This document shows, piece after piece, positions 39,918 to 49,400 of a DNA stretch of 64,000 nucleotides (the first letter of the stretch is position 1; the number at the start of each line of letters is the position of its first letter). The stretch lies in NCBI GenBank assembly GCA_965112965.1, contig CBCOTE010000019.1:186001-250000 (forward strand). The letters run 5' to 3'. A program made the position numbers and the translations under genes. This DNA is from CBCOTE01 sp965112965. GTDB taxonomy: Bacteria; Desulfobacterota; Desulfovibrionia; Desulfovibrionales; Desulfovibrionaceae. The notes under the pieces were generated by a model. It did no database searches, had not been told where the DNA came from, and saw only the letters and a program-made list of their open reading frames with translations.

Positions 39918-41351
39918 TTAGCTCTCCAAAAATGCCTTGTAAGCCAACATGGTAGCGTACAGGTCTACTTTGCTGGCTAACTCGAAGGGGCTATGCATTG
40001 ACAACAATGGCGGTCCACAGTCAATTATATCTAGTCCGTATTTGGCTAGGTACTTGGCTATCGTGCCTCCGCCGCCTAAGTCTACTTTGCCCAACTCCGC
40101 TATCTGCCATGGGATGCCGTGGCGATTAAGGAGGCCTCGTAGCCAGCCTACGTATTCTGGGTGCGCGTCGTTGGCGCCCACTTTGCCTCGATGTCCAGTG
40201 AACTTGCAAAAACATGGTCCATAGCCCATACGAGCTGCGTTTAGCTTTTCGTGTAGTTCTTGCCAGTCTGGATCTAGGGCTCCATGTACATCGGCCGAAA
40301 TAGCTTTAGTTGTGATGAGCGCTTGACTTTTCTGCACCTCGGGATCCCATATTGTTATGAGGTCGTCAATTCCATACTCCAGAAACATGGACTGCGCCCC
40401 AGTTGATCCTTCCGAGCCGATTTCTTCTTTGTCCCAGAAAATCACCAGCTGGGTGTGGTTCGGCGCTGTGCTCGTCAGAAGCGCCTCCAGTCCAGTAAAC
40501 ACGCAAATGCGGTCATCCTGGCCGTAGCCGCCAATGAGTGAGCTGTCCAGCCCTACAAAGCGTGCCGGGCCAGCCGGGACTACTTGAAGCTCAGCGCTGT
40601 ATAAGTCCTCCTCCACGATGCCGTAGCGTTCATAGAGAATTTTTAGAATGCGTTGCTTCACTAGATCGTTACCGTTTTTTGCGTTTTTACCCGCAGTTTC
40701 GGATTTATATTTTTTTTCCATTCCCTTTGTCTCAGTAACATCGAGGCACGGGGCGTGGCCGAGTACGAGATTTAGTTTCTCGGCATCGAAGGCATCGGCC
40801 AATTTTTGTTCTACTTGTTTGCAGGCCAGGTGTGGCAGTAAGTCGGCGATAGTGAATACAGGGTCATGTTTTTCTTCGCCTAGGTGTATTGCGATTATTC
40901 GGCCGTCATCTTTGACCACTACTCCGTGCAAAGCCAGGGGCCGGGCAAGCCATTGGTATTTACGGATGCCACCGTAATAGTGGGTTTTAGCCTGGCCTAC
41001 CTGACACTGTTCCTGGAGTGGCCGCTGTTTTAGATCTAGTCGTGGCGCGTCGGAATGGGCGCCAAGAAGTCGGAATCCCTCTGAGAGTGAGCGCCAGCCG
41101 CGCCTAGCCAGTAGAATGGTTTTATCTCGGAAGACGCGTAGTACGCGGTCCTTGTGAGTGTCGAAGGCTTCAGTGTAGCCAGCGATCATGGCCAACTCGC
41201 GTACGCGGGCTACAGTTAGGCGCTCGGTTTTGCATTCGGAGAGAAAGGCGACGTAGCGGTGGGCTAGATTATCTATAGCTGACTGCTGTTCTGGTTCGGT
41301 ATAGATTTCCCAACAATTGATGGGCTTGTACTCGAGTTGTGGTGTAGTCAT
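39918..41351 (-). CDS. apeB: M18 family aspartyl aminopeptidase
   Basis: A 477-residue zinc aminopeptidase that removes N-terminal acidic or other residues from peptides in the cytosol. Metal and catalytic motifs are in order: GAHSDAPRLDLK (His99 and Asp101), YYGGIRKYQWLARPLALHG, FWDKEEIGSEGS (catalytic Glu-Glu), ISADVHGALDP, GGGGTIAKYLA and CGPPLLSMHSPFE. Length agrees with M18 enzymes that have this long form. An A8 run lies in the frame (minus; 40710-40717). No clear ribosome binding site precedes the ATG. It lies 152 bases downstream of the uxs-like gene in the same direction. Confidence 0.96.
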   Translation of the reverse strand: MTTPQLEYKPINCWEIYTEPEQQSAIDNLAHRYVAFLSECKTERLTVARVRELAMIAGYTEAFDTHKDRVLRVFRDKTILLARRGWRSLSEGFRLLGAHSDAPRLDLKQRPLQEQCQVGQAKTHYYGGIRKYQWLARPLALHGVVVKDDGRIIAIHLGEEKHDPVFTIADLLPHLACKQVEQKLADAFDAEKLNLVLGHAPCLDVTETKGMEKKYKSETAGKNAKNGNDLVKQRILKILYERYGIVEEDLYSAELQVVPAGPARFVGLDSSLIGGYGQDDRICVFTGLEALLTSTAPNHTQLVIFWDKEEIGSEGSTGAQSMFLEYGIDDLITIWDPEVQKSQALITTKAISADVHGALDPDWQELHEKLNAARMGYGPCFCKFTGHRGKVGANDAHPEYVGWLRGLLNRHGIPWQIAELGKVDLGGGGTIAKYLAKYGLDIIDCGPPLLSMHSPFELASKVDLYATMLAYKAFLES

Positions 41352-41503
41352 CGGTTTTGTATGTCGGGGTTAAACAGTTGACGATTGGCTAGGTTACGTA
41401 GCTAACAGCAGCCTGAGGATCTCTTTGCGTTGCGCCGGGCCCCTGATAGGAGATAGTGAGTATGTTACATAGTCCGGATCTTAGCAGCACTCTATAGGTT
41501 GGT

Positions 41504-42496
41504 TTAGGGCCTCGCCTCTTCGGCTTGTCGGTTCAAGAGCAGAGCGTCAAAGTAGGCAATGGTTCGGGATAGGCCGTCCTTAATGTGCACCTCGGGTTCC
41601 CAGTTTAGCTTGGCCTTGGCCAGGCCGATATCTGGTTGGCGCCGTTTGGGATCGTCCTGGGGCAGGGGTTTAAAGGTGAGCTCCGATCGGGAGCCCGTAA
41701 GGGCGATGATGTGCTCAGCTAGATCCATGATGCTGCGTTCGGAGGGGTTGCCTAGATTAACTGGGCCGACAAGTTCTGCTTGGCTGTGCATGAGGGCTAT
41801 TAACCCGCGCACTAAGTCATTTATGTAGCAGAAGGAGCGCGTCTGAGAGCCATCCCCATACAGAGTGATGGGTTTGCTTTGCAGGGCCTGCAGGATAAAG
41901 TTGGAGACCACCCGGCCGTCATTGGGGTGCATATTTGGGCCGTATGTATTAAAAATTCGAGCTATTTTGATGGAGAGTCCGTGCTGCCGGTAATAGTCGA
42001 AAAAGAGTGTTTCAGCGCAGCGCTTACCTTCGTCATAGCAAGAACGCGGGCCAATGGGGTTGACCCGGCCCCAATAGCTTTCGCCCTGTGGGTGCACCTC
42101 AGGATCGCCGTAGATTTCACTGGTGCTGGCCTGCAGAATGCGTGCTTTGACTCGTTTAGCTAATCCTAACATGTTGATGGATCCATGTACACAGGTCTTA
42201 GTGGTCTGTACTGGGTCGAACTGGTAGTGGATGGGCGAAGCCGGGCAGGCCAGATTATAGATTTCGTCCACTTCTACATAGAGAGGGAAGGTTATGTCGT
42301 GGCGTAGGATTTCGAAGCAGGGGTGCCTGTCCAGGTCGCGGACATTGTCCCGCGTGCCAGTAAAGTAGTTATCCACACAGAGCACCTCGGCCCCGCGATT
42401 TAAGAGTTCGCGGCATAGGTGCGAGCCGATGAATCCCGCGCCGCCAGTGACTAAAATGCGTTTACGCGTTAGGTTTTTAAATTTGTTTTTTTTCAT
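41504..42496 (-). CDS. UDP-glucuronate decarboxylase-type NAD-dependent sugar epimerase
   Basis: About 330 residues, extended short-chain dehydrogenase. The NAD site is ILVTGGAGFIGSHLCRELLN, the active-site Tyr-Lys is in GPRSCYDEGKRCAE, and ASTSEIYGDPEVHPQ and ARIFNTYGPNMHPNDGRVVS are hallmarks of UDP-xylose synthase (UXS). The reaction would be UDP-glucuronate to UDP-xylose for surface glycans. The start ATG at 42496 follows AAAGGAG by 6 bases; its ATGA overlaps the stop of the preceding glycosyltransferase. The upstream ATG at 42526 is less likely. An A8 run directly follows the start codon. dTDP-glucose dehydratase is a less likely alternative. Confidence 0.93.
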   Translation of the reverse strand: MKKNKFKNLTRKRILVTGGAGFIGSHLCRELLNRGAEVLCVDNYFTGTRDNVRDLDRHPCFEILRHDITFPLYVEVDEIYNLACPASPIHYQFDPVQTTKTCVHGSINMLGLAKRVKARILQASTSEIYGDPEVHPQGESYWGRVNPIGPRSCYDEGKRCAETLFFDYYRQHGLSIKIARIFNTYGPNMHPNDGRVVSNFILQALQSKPITLYGDGSQTRSFCYINDLVRGLIALMHSQAELVGPVNLGNPSERSIMDLAEHIIALTGSRSELTFKPLPQDDPKRRQPDIGLAKAKLNWEPEVHIKDGLSRTIAYFDALLLNRQAEEARP

Positions 42497-43584
42497 ATTC
42501 GCTCCTTTATTTTTCGATGACGGCACTGTATCGGGCTATTCAGTGTGGCCATGGGGAGCTTATTTGTTTGGAGTCCGTGTAAATCCTTGACCAGATAGCT
42601 AGGCCGACGTTTAGTTTCGTTGTAGATGCGTCCCACGTATTCTCCGATCACGCCCAGGGAGATGAGCTGCACCCCCTCCAGGAATAGCATGCTCACCATA
42701 ATTGATGCATAGCCGGGAAAGTCAATGCCGAAAAGTATCGTTCGTAGGATGAGGAAGGTGGCATAGAGGAAGGAGAGCCCTGAGAAGGCTAGGCCTAGGT
42801 AGACCCAGATCTTGAGTGGTAGGTTTGAAAAGGAAAAAATACCGTCCAGGGCGAAGTTCCAGAGTTTCCACCAGCTCCACTTGGTAGTGCCGGCAATGCG
42901 TGCTGGACGACTATAGCGTACTACCGTGGTCCGGAAACCTACCCAGGCGAAGAGACCTTTCATAAATCTATTTTTTTCCGGCAGCAGTCGTAGCGCTTCT
43001 ACTACTCGTCGATCCATTAGCCGAAAATCCCCAGTATTAGGCAGAATGTCTATGGGCGAGAGCTTGTTAATTGTCCAGTAAAAAGCCGCTGCGGCGATGC
43101 GTTTGAGCTGACTATCTCCTGGCCGGGAGGCACGCTGAGCTAGCACTACGTCGAAACCTTCCGTCCATCGATTGAGCATTTCAGGTATGATTTCCGGTGG
43201 ATCCTGGAGGTCGGCATCCATGGGGACAATTGCATCCCCGCAGGCCAGTTCTAGCCCTGCAGTGAGAGCAGCTTCTTTTCCGAAGTTGCGCGATAGCTCC
43301 ACTACCTTGAGTTGAGGTAGCTTCTCTTGCCAGGCTAACAGGCCTTCCAGACTGTGATCCTGGCTGCCGTCGTCCACGCATACGACCTCGTATGTTAGGC
43401 CCAGTCCGTCTAGGGCCGATACTAGGGCGTTGAAGAGGCCATCAAGTGCCTCCTCTTCGTTGTAGATAGGGATGACCACAGATAGATCAGGTCGGGTCGC
43501 GGTAGGTGTATTAAGGGTCGGTCTGGCTTCTGGATCCGAATGCTGGGACAGGCTGAGGCGAATCCAATCATGGGGATCAGGCAT
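42493..43584 (-). CDS. GT2 glycosyltransferase, polyprenyl-phosphate type (ArnC/GtrB-like)
   Basis: About 363 residues. The catalytic domain has LSVVIPIYNEEEALDGLFN, CVDDGSQDHSLEGL, LSRNFGKEAALTAGLELACG, and the metal motif PMDADLQDPPE, all typical of DPM1-like transferases. TGDFRLMDRRVVEALRLLPE and GFRTTVVRYSRPARIAGTTK follow. The C-terminus has two membrane helices, as in enzymes that load glucose, mannose or aminoarabinose onto undecaprenyl phosphate. It overlaps selA by 8 bases and the uxs-like gene by 4, so the pair probably makes and loads a sugar for LPS or other surface glycans. The donor sugar cannot be told from sequence. Confidence 0.92.
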   Translation of the reverse strand: MPDPHDWIRLSLSQHSDPEARPTLNTPTATRPDLSVVIPIYNEEEALDGLFNALVSALDGLGLTYEVVCVDDGSQDHSLEGLLAWQEKLPQLKVVELSRNFGKEAALTAGLELACGDAIVPMDADLQDPPEIIPEMLNRWTEGFDVVLAQRASRPGDSQLKRIAAAAFYWTINKLSPIDILPNTGDFRLMDRRVVEALRLLPEKNRFMKGLFAWVGFRTTVVRYSRPARIAGTTKWSWWKLWNFALDGIFSFSNLPLKIWVYLGLAFSGLSFLYATFLILRTILFGIDFPGYASIMVSMLFLEGVQLISLGVIGEYVGRIYNETKRRPSYLVKDLHGLQTNKLPMATLNSPIQCRHRKIKERI

Positions 43585-45040
43585 GGGAGCTCCTGGAGAT
43601 ATCAGTATCGGCGATCTGGATTATTGCCTGCGTTAAGGCTGAGGCCACTAAGCGATCTTCGTCCGGGGCGATAGTTCTAGGATCCAGGCAGAATAGGTCA
43701 TTCTCGATGCGGCCAATGAGGGGCGGATCAGTGGTCAGTAGCCGAGCCCGTAGGCCGTCAGCTGAAAGTCGCGCGCTGCCTGGGGCTAGTGCCACCAGGG
43801 TAGTAGGCAGATCACGCTCAGGGAAGGCGCCGCCGCCCACTCGTGAGACACCTGGCAGTAGGATTGGCCGGAAGGTATTACCCAAAGTGCGCTTAATTTG
43901 CCTCAGTAGAGTCCTGGCTTTGGTCTTTAGAGCCTCGGGGGAGGCAGTGATCATGGCTAGAGTGGGTATGGTCGTGGCCACGGTGTCTAAGTCTAGGTAG
44001 CAACGTAGAGTGGCCTCCAGGGCGGCTATGGTCATTTTGTCGGTACGCAGGGCCCGGTTGAGGGGGTTGCGTTTGAGTTTGTCGACCCACTCCTTACGAC
44101 CCACAACTATGCCGGCTTGGGGCCCTCCTAATGCCTTGTCTCCGCTGAAGCTGAGTAGGTCCGGTTTTTTAGCTACTAATTGGGCTACGGTTGGCTCTCC
44201 TGGTAAGCCAGCGGCGCTGAAATCGAAAAGTGTGCCGCTGCCTAGGTCATAAATTACGGGTAGCCCGGTCTTATGGCCCAGGGCTACCAGGTCTTCTAGT
44301 TCCACCTCGTTGGTGAAACCTACGATTCGGAAGTTAGAGTAGTGGACTTTCATGAGAGCCGCAGTGTCAGGGCCAATGGCCTCGGCGTAGTCCCACAAAT
44401 GGGTGCGATTAGTGGCGCCCACCTCTCGTAGAACGGCTCTGGAGTGGGACACGACTTCTGAGATACGGAAGCTGTCACCAATTTCTACAAGTTCGCCGCG
44501 TGAAATCACTACTTCTCGCCCCTTGGCCAGTGTATCAAGGATCAGTAATACTGCGGCGGCGTTGTTGTTGACCACCAAGGCGGCTTCGGCGCCGGTGACC
44601 CGGCACAAGATTTTTTCTACGTGGCTGTAGCGGCTGCCTCGGCTGCCTGTAACCAGATTCAGTTCTAAGTTAGAGTAGTGTGTATTGGCCTCTATGACTG
44701 CGGTGATGGCTGACGGACAGAGCAGGGAGCGGCCTAGGTTGGTGTGCACTACCACGCCTGTAGCGTTGAGCATGCGGCGAAAATGTGGCCGGCCACGTTT
44801 GTAGGCGAAGCACGCTAGCCGGGATAGTAGCCGGTCTGGGGCTAATTCGGCTTGGTCGTTGAACTGGCCGGAGTGGATTTTTTCGCGGTACCAGTCGAGA
44901 AATTCGCTTGTAAGTTCGCGTAGGAGCAGTCGGGGCAGAGTAGACGTTTCGGGTCGTCTTGCTAATTTTCCCAGGAGTAGGTCTACGGATGGTAGGGCTC
45001 GAAAGAGTTGTGAGGGCGGAGGAGATAGTTTTTTAGTCAT
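43577..45040 (-). CDS. selA: L-seryl-tRNA(Sec) selenium transferase
   Basis: About 487 residues, PLP-dependent. It converts Ser-tRNA(Sec) to Sec-tRNA(Sec) with selenophosphate. The family blocks LNATGVVVHTNLGRS, NNNAAAVLL, HYSNFRIVGF and YDLGSGTLFD are present, and the PLP lysine is Lys302 in SFSGDKALGGPQAGI. The start ATG at 45040 lies 4 bases after the folC stop, giving translational coupling; the longer open frame upstream overlaps folC. No strong ribosome binding site is present, as expected for coupling. Its survival implies that the organism still decodes UGA as selenocysteine, so selB, selD, a tRNA(Sec) and at least one selenoprotein should exist outside the window. Confidence 0.96.
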   Translation of the reverse strand: MTKKLSPPPSQLFRALPSVDLLLGKLARRPETSTLPRLLLRELTSEFLDWYREKIHSGQFNDQAELAPDRLLSRLACFAYKRGRPHFRRMLNATGVVVHTNLGRSLLCPSAITAVIEANTHYSNLELNLVTGSRGSRYSHVEKILCRVTGAEAALVVNNNAAAVLLILDTLAKGREVVISRGELVEIGDSFRISEVVSHSRAVLREVGATNRTHLWDYAEAIGPDTAALMKVHYSNFRIVGFTNEVELEDLVALGHKTGLPVIYDLGSGTLFDFSAAGLPGEPTVAQLVAKKPDLLSFSGDKALGGPQAGIVVGRKEWVDKLKRNPLNRALRTDKMTIAALEATLRCYLDLDTVATTIPTLAMITASPEALKTKARTLLRQIKRTLGNTFRPILLPGVSRVGGGAFPERDLPTTLVALAPGSARLSADGLRARLLTTDPPLIGRIENDLFCLDPRTIAPDEDRLVASALTQAIIQIADTDISRSSHA

Positions 45041-45044
45041 GATT

Positions 45045-46451
45045 TCAGGTAAGTTTTGCTGTGATACAGTCGTTTTTTGGTAGGGCGTTATTTTTACCGG
45101 TCGGTGGCTCAAGTAAGTCCGGATATATTCTAAAGAATTCAGCCAGCAAAAACAAGGAACCACATAGAAGCACTGGGTTGGGCCGTTTGCCAGCTTCTGC
45201 ATTTATCTTCTGGGTTAGGTCCAGGGTCGCTTGTAGGGCAGTCGCCATGTCGGTTACAGGCAGGCCGCGGTCGCCGCAAGCTTTAGCGACAGTGGCTGCC
45301 GGTCGGGCTCGTGGTAGTCTGGTTAGCTCCGGTACTAGGATGGGACCTGGAGTTAATCCAGCTATAAGGGAAGCCAGCCACTCCAAGGGTTTATCCTGCA
45401 AACAGGTGAAGATAACGGCGGCTGGTCGTAGGCCTTCGGTTGCCAATGCTGCTGCCAGGGCAGTCAGACCGTGGGGGTTATGGCCTCCGTCTAAGATTAG
45501 GTCCGGGAAGGCAGCGGGTCGGCCAGGTACAATTTGGAGCCGTCCGGGAATAAAGGCGGTTTCTAAGCCCGCGGCGCAGGCCGCGGCCGAGAGCGGCCAG
45601 CCGTGCGCAGTGGCGAGGTTGGAAAAACTGGCTAGGGCCAGCTGGCTGTTATGCCATTGATGTGGACCGGCCAGGCCTAGGCGCCGGGGTCGGACAGCGG
45701 TGGGAAAACCTGGAGGCGCGGCCGGGCCTGGGATAAAGCCGGTGACCGTGCTGCCTGGATCCAAGGTTTCGAGTTCGACTATGGCGGTGGCCTCCTGTAG
45801 TGTAGTGCCATTAGCAGCGGCAACAGCGATCAGGGCAGCGATCTCAGTTGACTGAGGGCCAGCGATGCCTGGTACGATGACTGAGCCGTTCGTTAGGGCT
45901 CCGATTTTATCCCAGGCGATGGCGGCCACCGAGTCGCCCAGCACGGCCTGATGGTCTAGGTCTATGGGGGTGATACACACGAGATCGCGGGCCAGGGCCG
46001 TAGTGGCATCCCAGCGTCCACCCAGGCCAGACTCCCATATAGCCAGCTCCACGTCGTGTCCGGCAAAGGCCGCTGCGGCCAGAAGTGTTAAATACTCGAA
46101 GTAGGTCAGACTCAAGGCTAGTGCCGTGGAGTGGCAGCGTTCTACTAGTTTGAGCCAGGCTGTTTCAGAGACCCGGCAGCCGTTCACCTGGATGCGTTCG
46201 CGTACCGAGATTAGGTGGGGGGAGGTGAAGAGGCCGGTGCGTCGGCCGTGGGCCCGACCTAGGGCGTCTAGGAAGGCGGCAGTGGATCCCTTACCGTTGG
46301 TGCCCACCACTTGCACTGAGGCCGGGGTAGACCGGCGGAGTTCGAGAGTGTCTAGGGCGGCTGAGATACGGCTGAGGCCTAGATCAATTTGGAAGAGGCC
46401 GAGGTCATCCAGCCAGGCATTCCAGGCTGTGAAGGTTGGGAAGATGGGCAC
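45045..46451 (-). CDS. folC: Bifunctional dihydrofolate/folylpolyglutamate synthase
   Basis: About 468 residues. It joins glutamate to dihydropteroate and to folates. The ATP-binding loop is VVGTNGKGSTAAFLDAL, followed by GLFTSPHLISVRERIQVNG, IWESGLGGRWDATTAL, CITPIDLDHQAVLGDSVAAI and ILDGGHNPHG, all diagnostic of FolC. The frame is open from a TTG at 46559, but the family homology begins at AWNAWLDDLGL, so a GTG at 46451 is the likeliest start; neither has a clear ribosome binding site. It is the first gene of a minus-strand run folC-selA-GT2-uxs, which resembles an operon of unrelated functions. Confidence 0.93.
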   Translation of the reverse strand: MPIFPTFTAWNAWLDDLGLFQIDLGLSRISAALDTLELRRSTPASVQVVGTNGKGSTAAFLDALGRAHGRRTGLFTSPHLISVRERIQVNGCRVSETAWLKLVERCHSTALALSLTYFEYLTLLAAAAFAGHDVELAIWESGLGGRWDATTALARDLVCITPIDLDHQAVLGDSVAAIAWDKIGALTNGSVIVPGIAGPQSTEIAALIAVAAANGTTLQEATAIVELETLDPGSTVTGFIPGPAAPPGFPTAVRPRRLGLAGPHQWHNSQLALASFSNLATAHGWPLSAAACAAGLETAFIPGRLQIVPGRPAAFPDLILDGGHNPHGLTALAAALATEGLRPAAVIFTCLQDKPLEWLASLIAGLTPGPILVPELTRLPRARPAATVAKACGDRGLPVTDMATALQATLDLTQKINAEAGKRPNPVLLCGSLFLLAEFFRIYPDLLEPPTGKNNALPKNDCITAKLT

Positions 46452-49400
46452 GGTTATTTTCGTAGTGATTTTATTGTCTATGGGTACGATGACGATCTCT
46501 ATCCGATAGCTATTGTGCCAAGTGTTGCGTCTGAGGGCAATCGGAAAAGTGTGGCTCAATGGCTACGGTGTGGAGAGGCCGTAAAAAACCGAGGCCTTGA
46601 TTATTAAGATATTGTGGCGGTATGTCCAGGCGAGATCAAAAGTCGTCGTACTGCCGACGGTGTCACTAGGCTAGCTACGGAACATCGCGAACAGGCCGTG
46701 ATCTGACGTAAAAAAATAATTGATGTTTTTTATATGAGGAACTGACTGTATAATTGGCATTTTATACAAAAAATCTGCAGATCGGCAGTTGCCCCTGTGG
46801 CTTCTCGATATTTTTTTATTTTGGGACTACACTCTACACATACGTGTGAATGATATATCCACCACTGTCAGTAATTGTACTTCTTTTTTTTTGGCACCAG
46901 CTACTGCATCTGCTCTTGCAGCGATTCCATATTTTACTTGTGATCCTATAGCGCATGTAGACTAAAAGTTAGAGTATGCTGAACCTCAAAAAAAGAACAG
47001 TAAATCTTTGCGAAACTATGCGTACTTCCATCTTTTTTTATCCGCCTTCGTCAGGTCGAACAACGCCACAACAGTTCGGCACTTCGTTCAATTTAGGTTT
47101 TTTATTTTATTTTTCATGGCCTACTATTCAACTGGTATAGCGTGTGTATTCCGTGAACACCCAGGCCAGCGACTCGCTGTTTGTTTAGCCGTGGCGGAAA
47201 GCGTCTGATCTTCTCATTTTATAGTTTTATGGTCAGCGCCATCATAGCGCGGTTATCCAACAGCCAATTTTTTGTTCTAGATTCAGTTGAACGCTGTACC
47301 TTTGGATATGCCGAGGAGTTTTTTTTGTATACCTGAATGAAGCGCAGATCCACGTGGTATTTAGTATCTCAATATGGTTGCATATTGTATCGGCGTGAGT
47401 TCTAGGTTCGCGCTTTCGGAAAATTGGAAGAGCAAGTTATTTACCTGCCAGACGAGCCGTAAGAGTTTTGTCCCTTGAGTTGGCATCGTGGGGAGGGGTC
47501 GCCTGCCTGGAGTTGGGGCAAATAACTCTATATTAGTCGTTTTGACTAAGCGAATTTTTTATTCGGCCTTGTGGCTGCAGTTTTGACCTTGCGATTACCT
47601 GGAAATCTTCGGTACCTGGTCAGGTAGTAGAAACCATAATCTATTTTTTTGGTTAGATCAGTCATGAGTTTTTTGTTTTCTGCAGCTGGCAAGGAAATAT
47701 TTGAGAACTGGTCACGGTTTTATCCGGCAGTCTGCGATATTAGGATCAGAAAAGCTAGTCGTATCCGAACGCCTAGTTCCCATCAGTGTAGGGCGTTATT
47801 CGTTAGTTGGGAGGTGGCAGGGTTGTTGCTTGAGATTTAGCAGTGCATTTTTTGCGTATGCTCGTTGTTCTAAGCGCCAGATTTTTTTTGCTAGGTATCG
47901 CGCGGGCCAAGTTGTACAATCTGTCATACCCGAAGAGAGACTCTTTTGTTGACTGTACCGAAGCAGTTCTAGGCCCTTCTTGGGGAGTTTTTTGTCCGGA
48001 GACGCCAAAACAGCATTGAGTGCTTAAGAAATTTTCTAAATTTTGCTACAATCTTAGAGCATACATTTCGTCCATTTTACCACTATTATTACCCCTAAAG
48101 TTAGTCTTGTCCGGCAGGATTTCATTGCCTTCGAGCAGCAGTTTGTGAATGCTGTACGTTAGTTCATATTTTTATCCTTGTTACAGCCCTTATTTCCTCC
48201 AGGCACTGTCCCGGGAGATGCAGCCGTCTCCGCGGTCGAGCTTGACGTTTCCTTAGATGTGGATGTCGTCCTCGAAGTGGATATTTTCTAGGATATGGCT
48301 GTGAACGACATTGTTACTGAACTTAAGATTATTTACATAGCTGACGAGAGATGGTCTTTCTCTTTTTTTCTTTTTCGCTCGTGACATTAATTCGCGTTTA
48401 GCTAATGTTTTTCTGGTATTTATGGCTATAGCCACTAAGTACGTTGAGAAGCCTTACATATTAAGCTCTTCGTATTCGACTCCTCTTGATGAGCTGGCTA
48501 ATTACATTTATTCCATCCATTCTGGCGATCAGTTCATTTAGAAAAAATGAGCTTGTGCAGTAGCTACCTTCTGACTTATTTTTTGGTTTTATACATCGGT
48601 TTCTAGTGTCCTACATATCGCGCCGGCGTCGGCGTCCTTATTGTGCGTCTGGTCTGTATCGGTTGCGCCCAGGAGAAGTATAGTTTTCTCTTCGCTGATG
48701 AAGTGCTCGTTGGCGTGATATAGGCCCTGTATTTAGTATTTTTTTTAGACTGCTATCGCCCCGCCTAAATAAATTTTCTTTTATTATCTTCCTCATATGA
48801 TACCGACAGCTCAACTTGTCGTCATCTGGCTGTGGTCGTACTAACCGAGGCTGAGTTTCGCTATTTTTCTCCACGAGCTTATTGGCTGTCGTTTTAGATC
48901 AAACATTTATTAAAAAAATTAACTTAATATCCCAGAATATGTGCAGTCCTATCTTTGAAAAATATGTAACTGAGCAGATATAGATTTTGCTTAAGACCGT
49001 CCTAACCGTCTGCATGGCTTTGTTTTGGCGGAAAGCATATCATTTTTTGGTCAGCTCTTAGGCTGTGGTGGATGGGATGGGCGATCGTCTTGTCTACGCA
49101 TCGCTTCTGCTTTTGTCTGGGCTGGAATGAAGGCGTCTGGGAAGGTCAGCGTTTCTTTGGTCTGGCCATTGAGCCATGTTGAAGGAATCGTTGTCCTGGC
49201 CTTGGGTTACAGGAGCGACGGGAATAAAAAGCTACAAGGTACTGGTACGCTGAGGCTGTCGACTGTAATTCTACAAGTGGGAGATCGTTCTTCAGTAGAG
49301 GTATATCATGATTGTATTATAAAACGGTTCCTGTATTTTTTATAACCTGTGCATTATCCTGTTCATTCCTTTGAGCAACTGCTTGATCCTGCTTAATGAC

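Noticed and set aside
45061..45660. Plus-strand 199-codon frame
   Set aside because: Antisense shadow of folC, which has full family motifs on the other strand.
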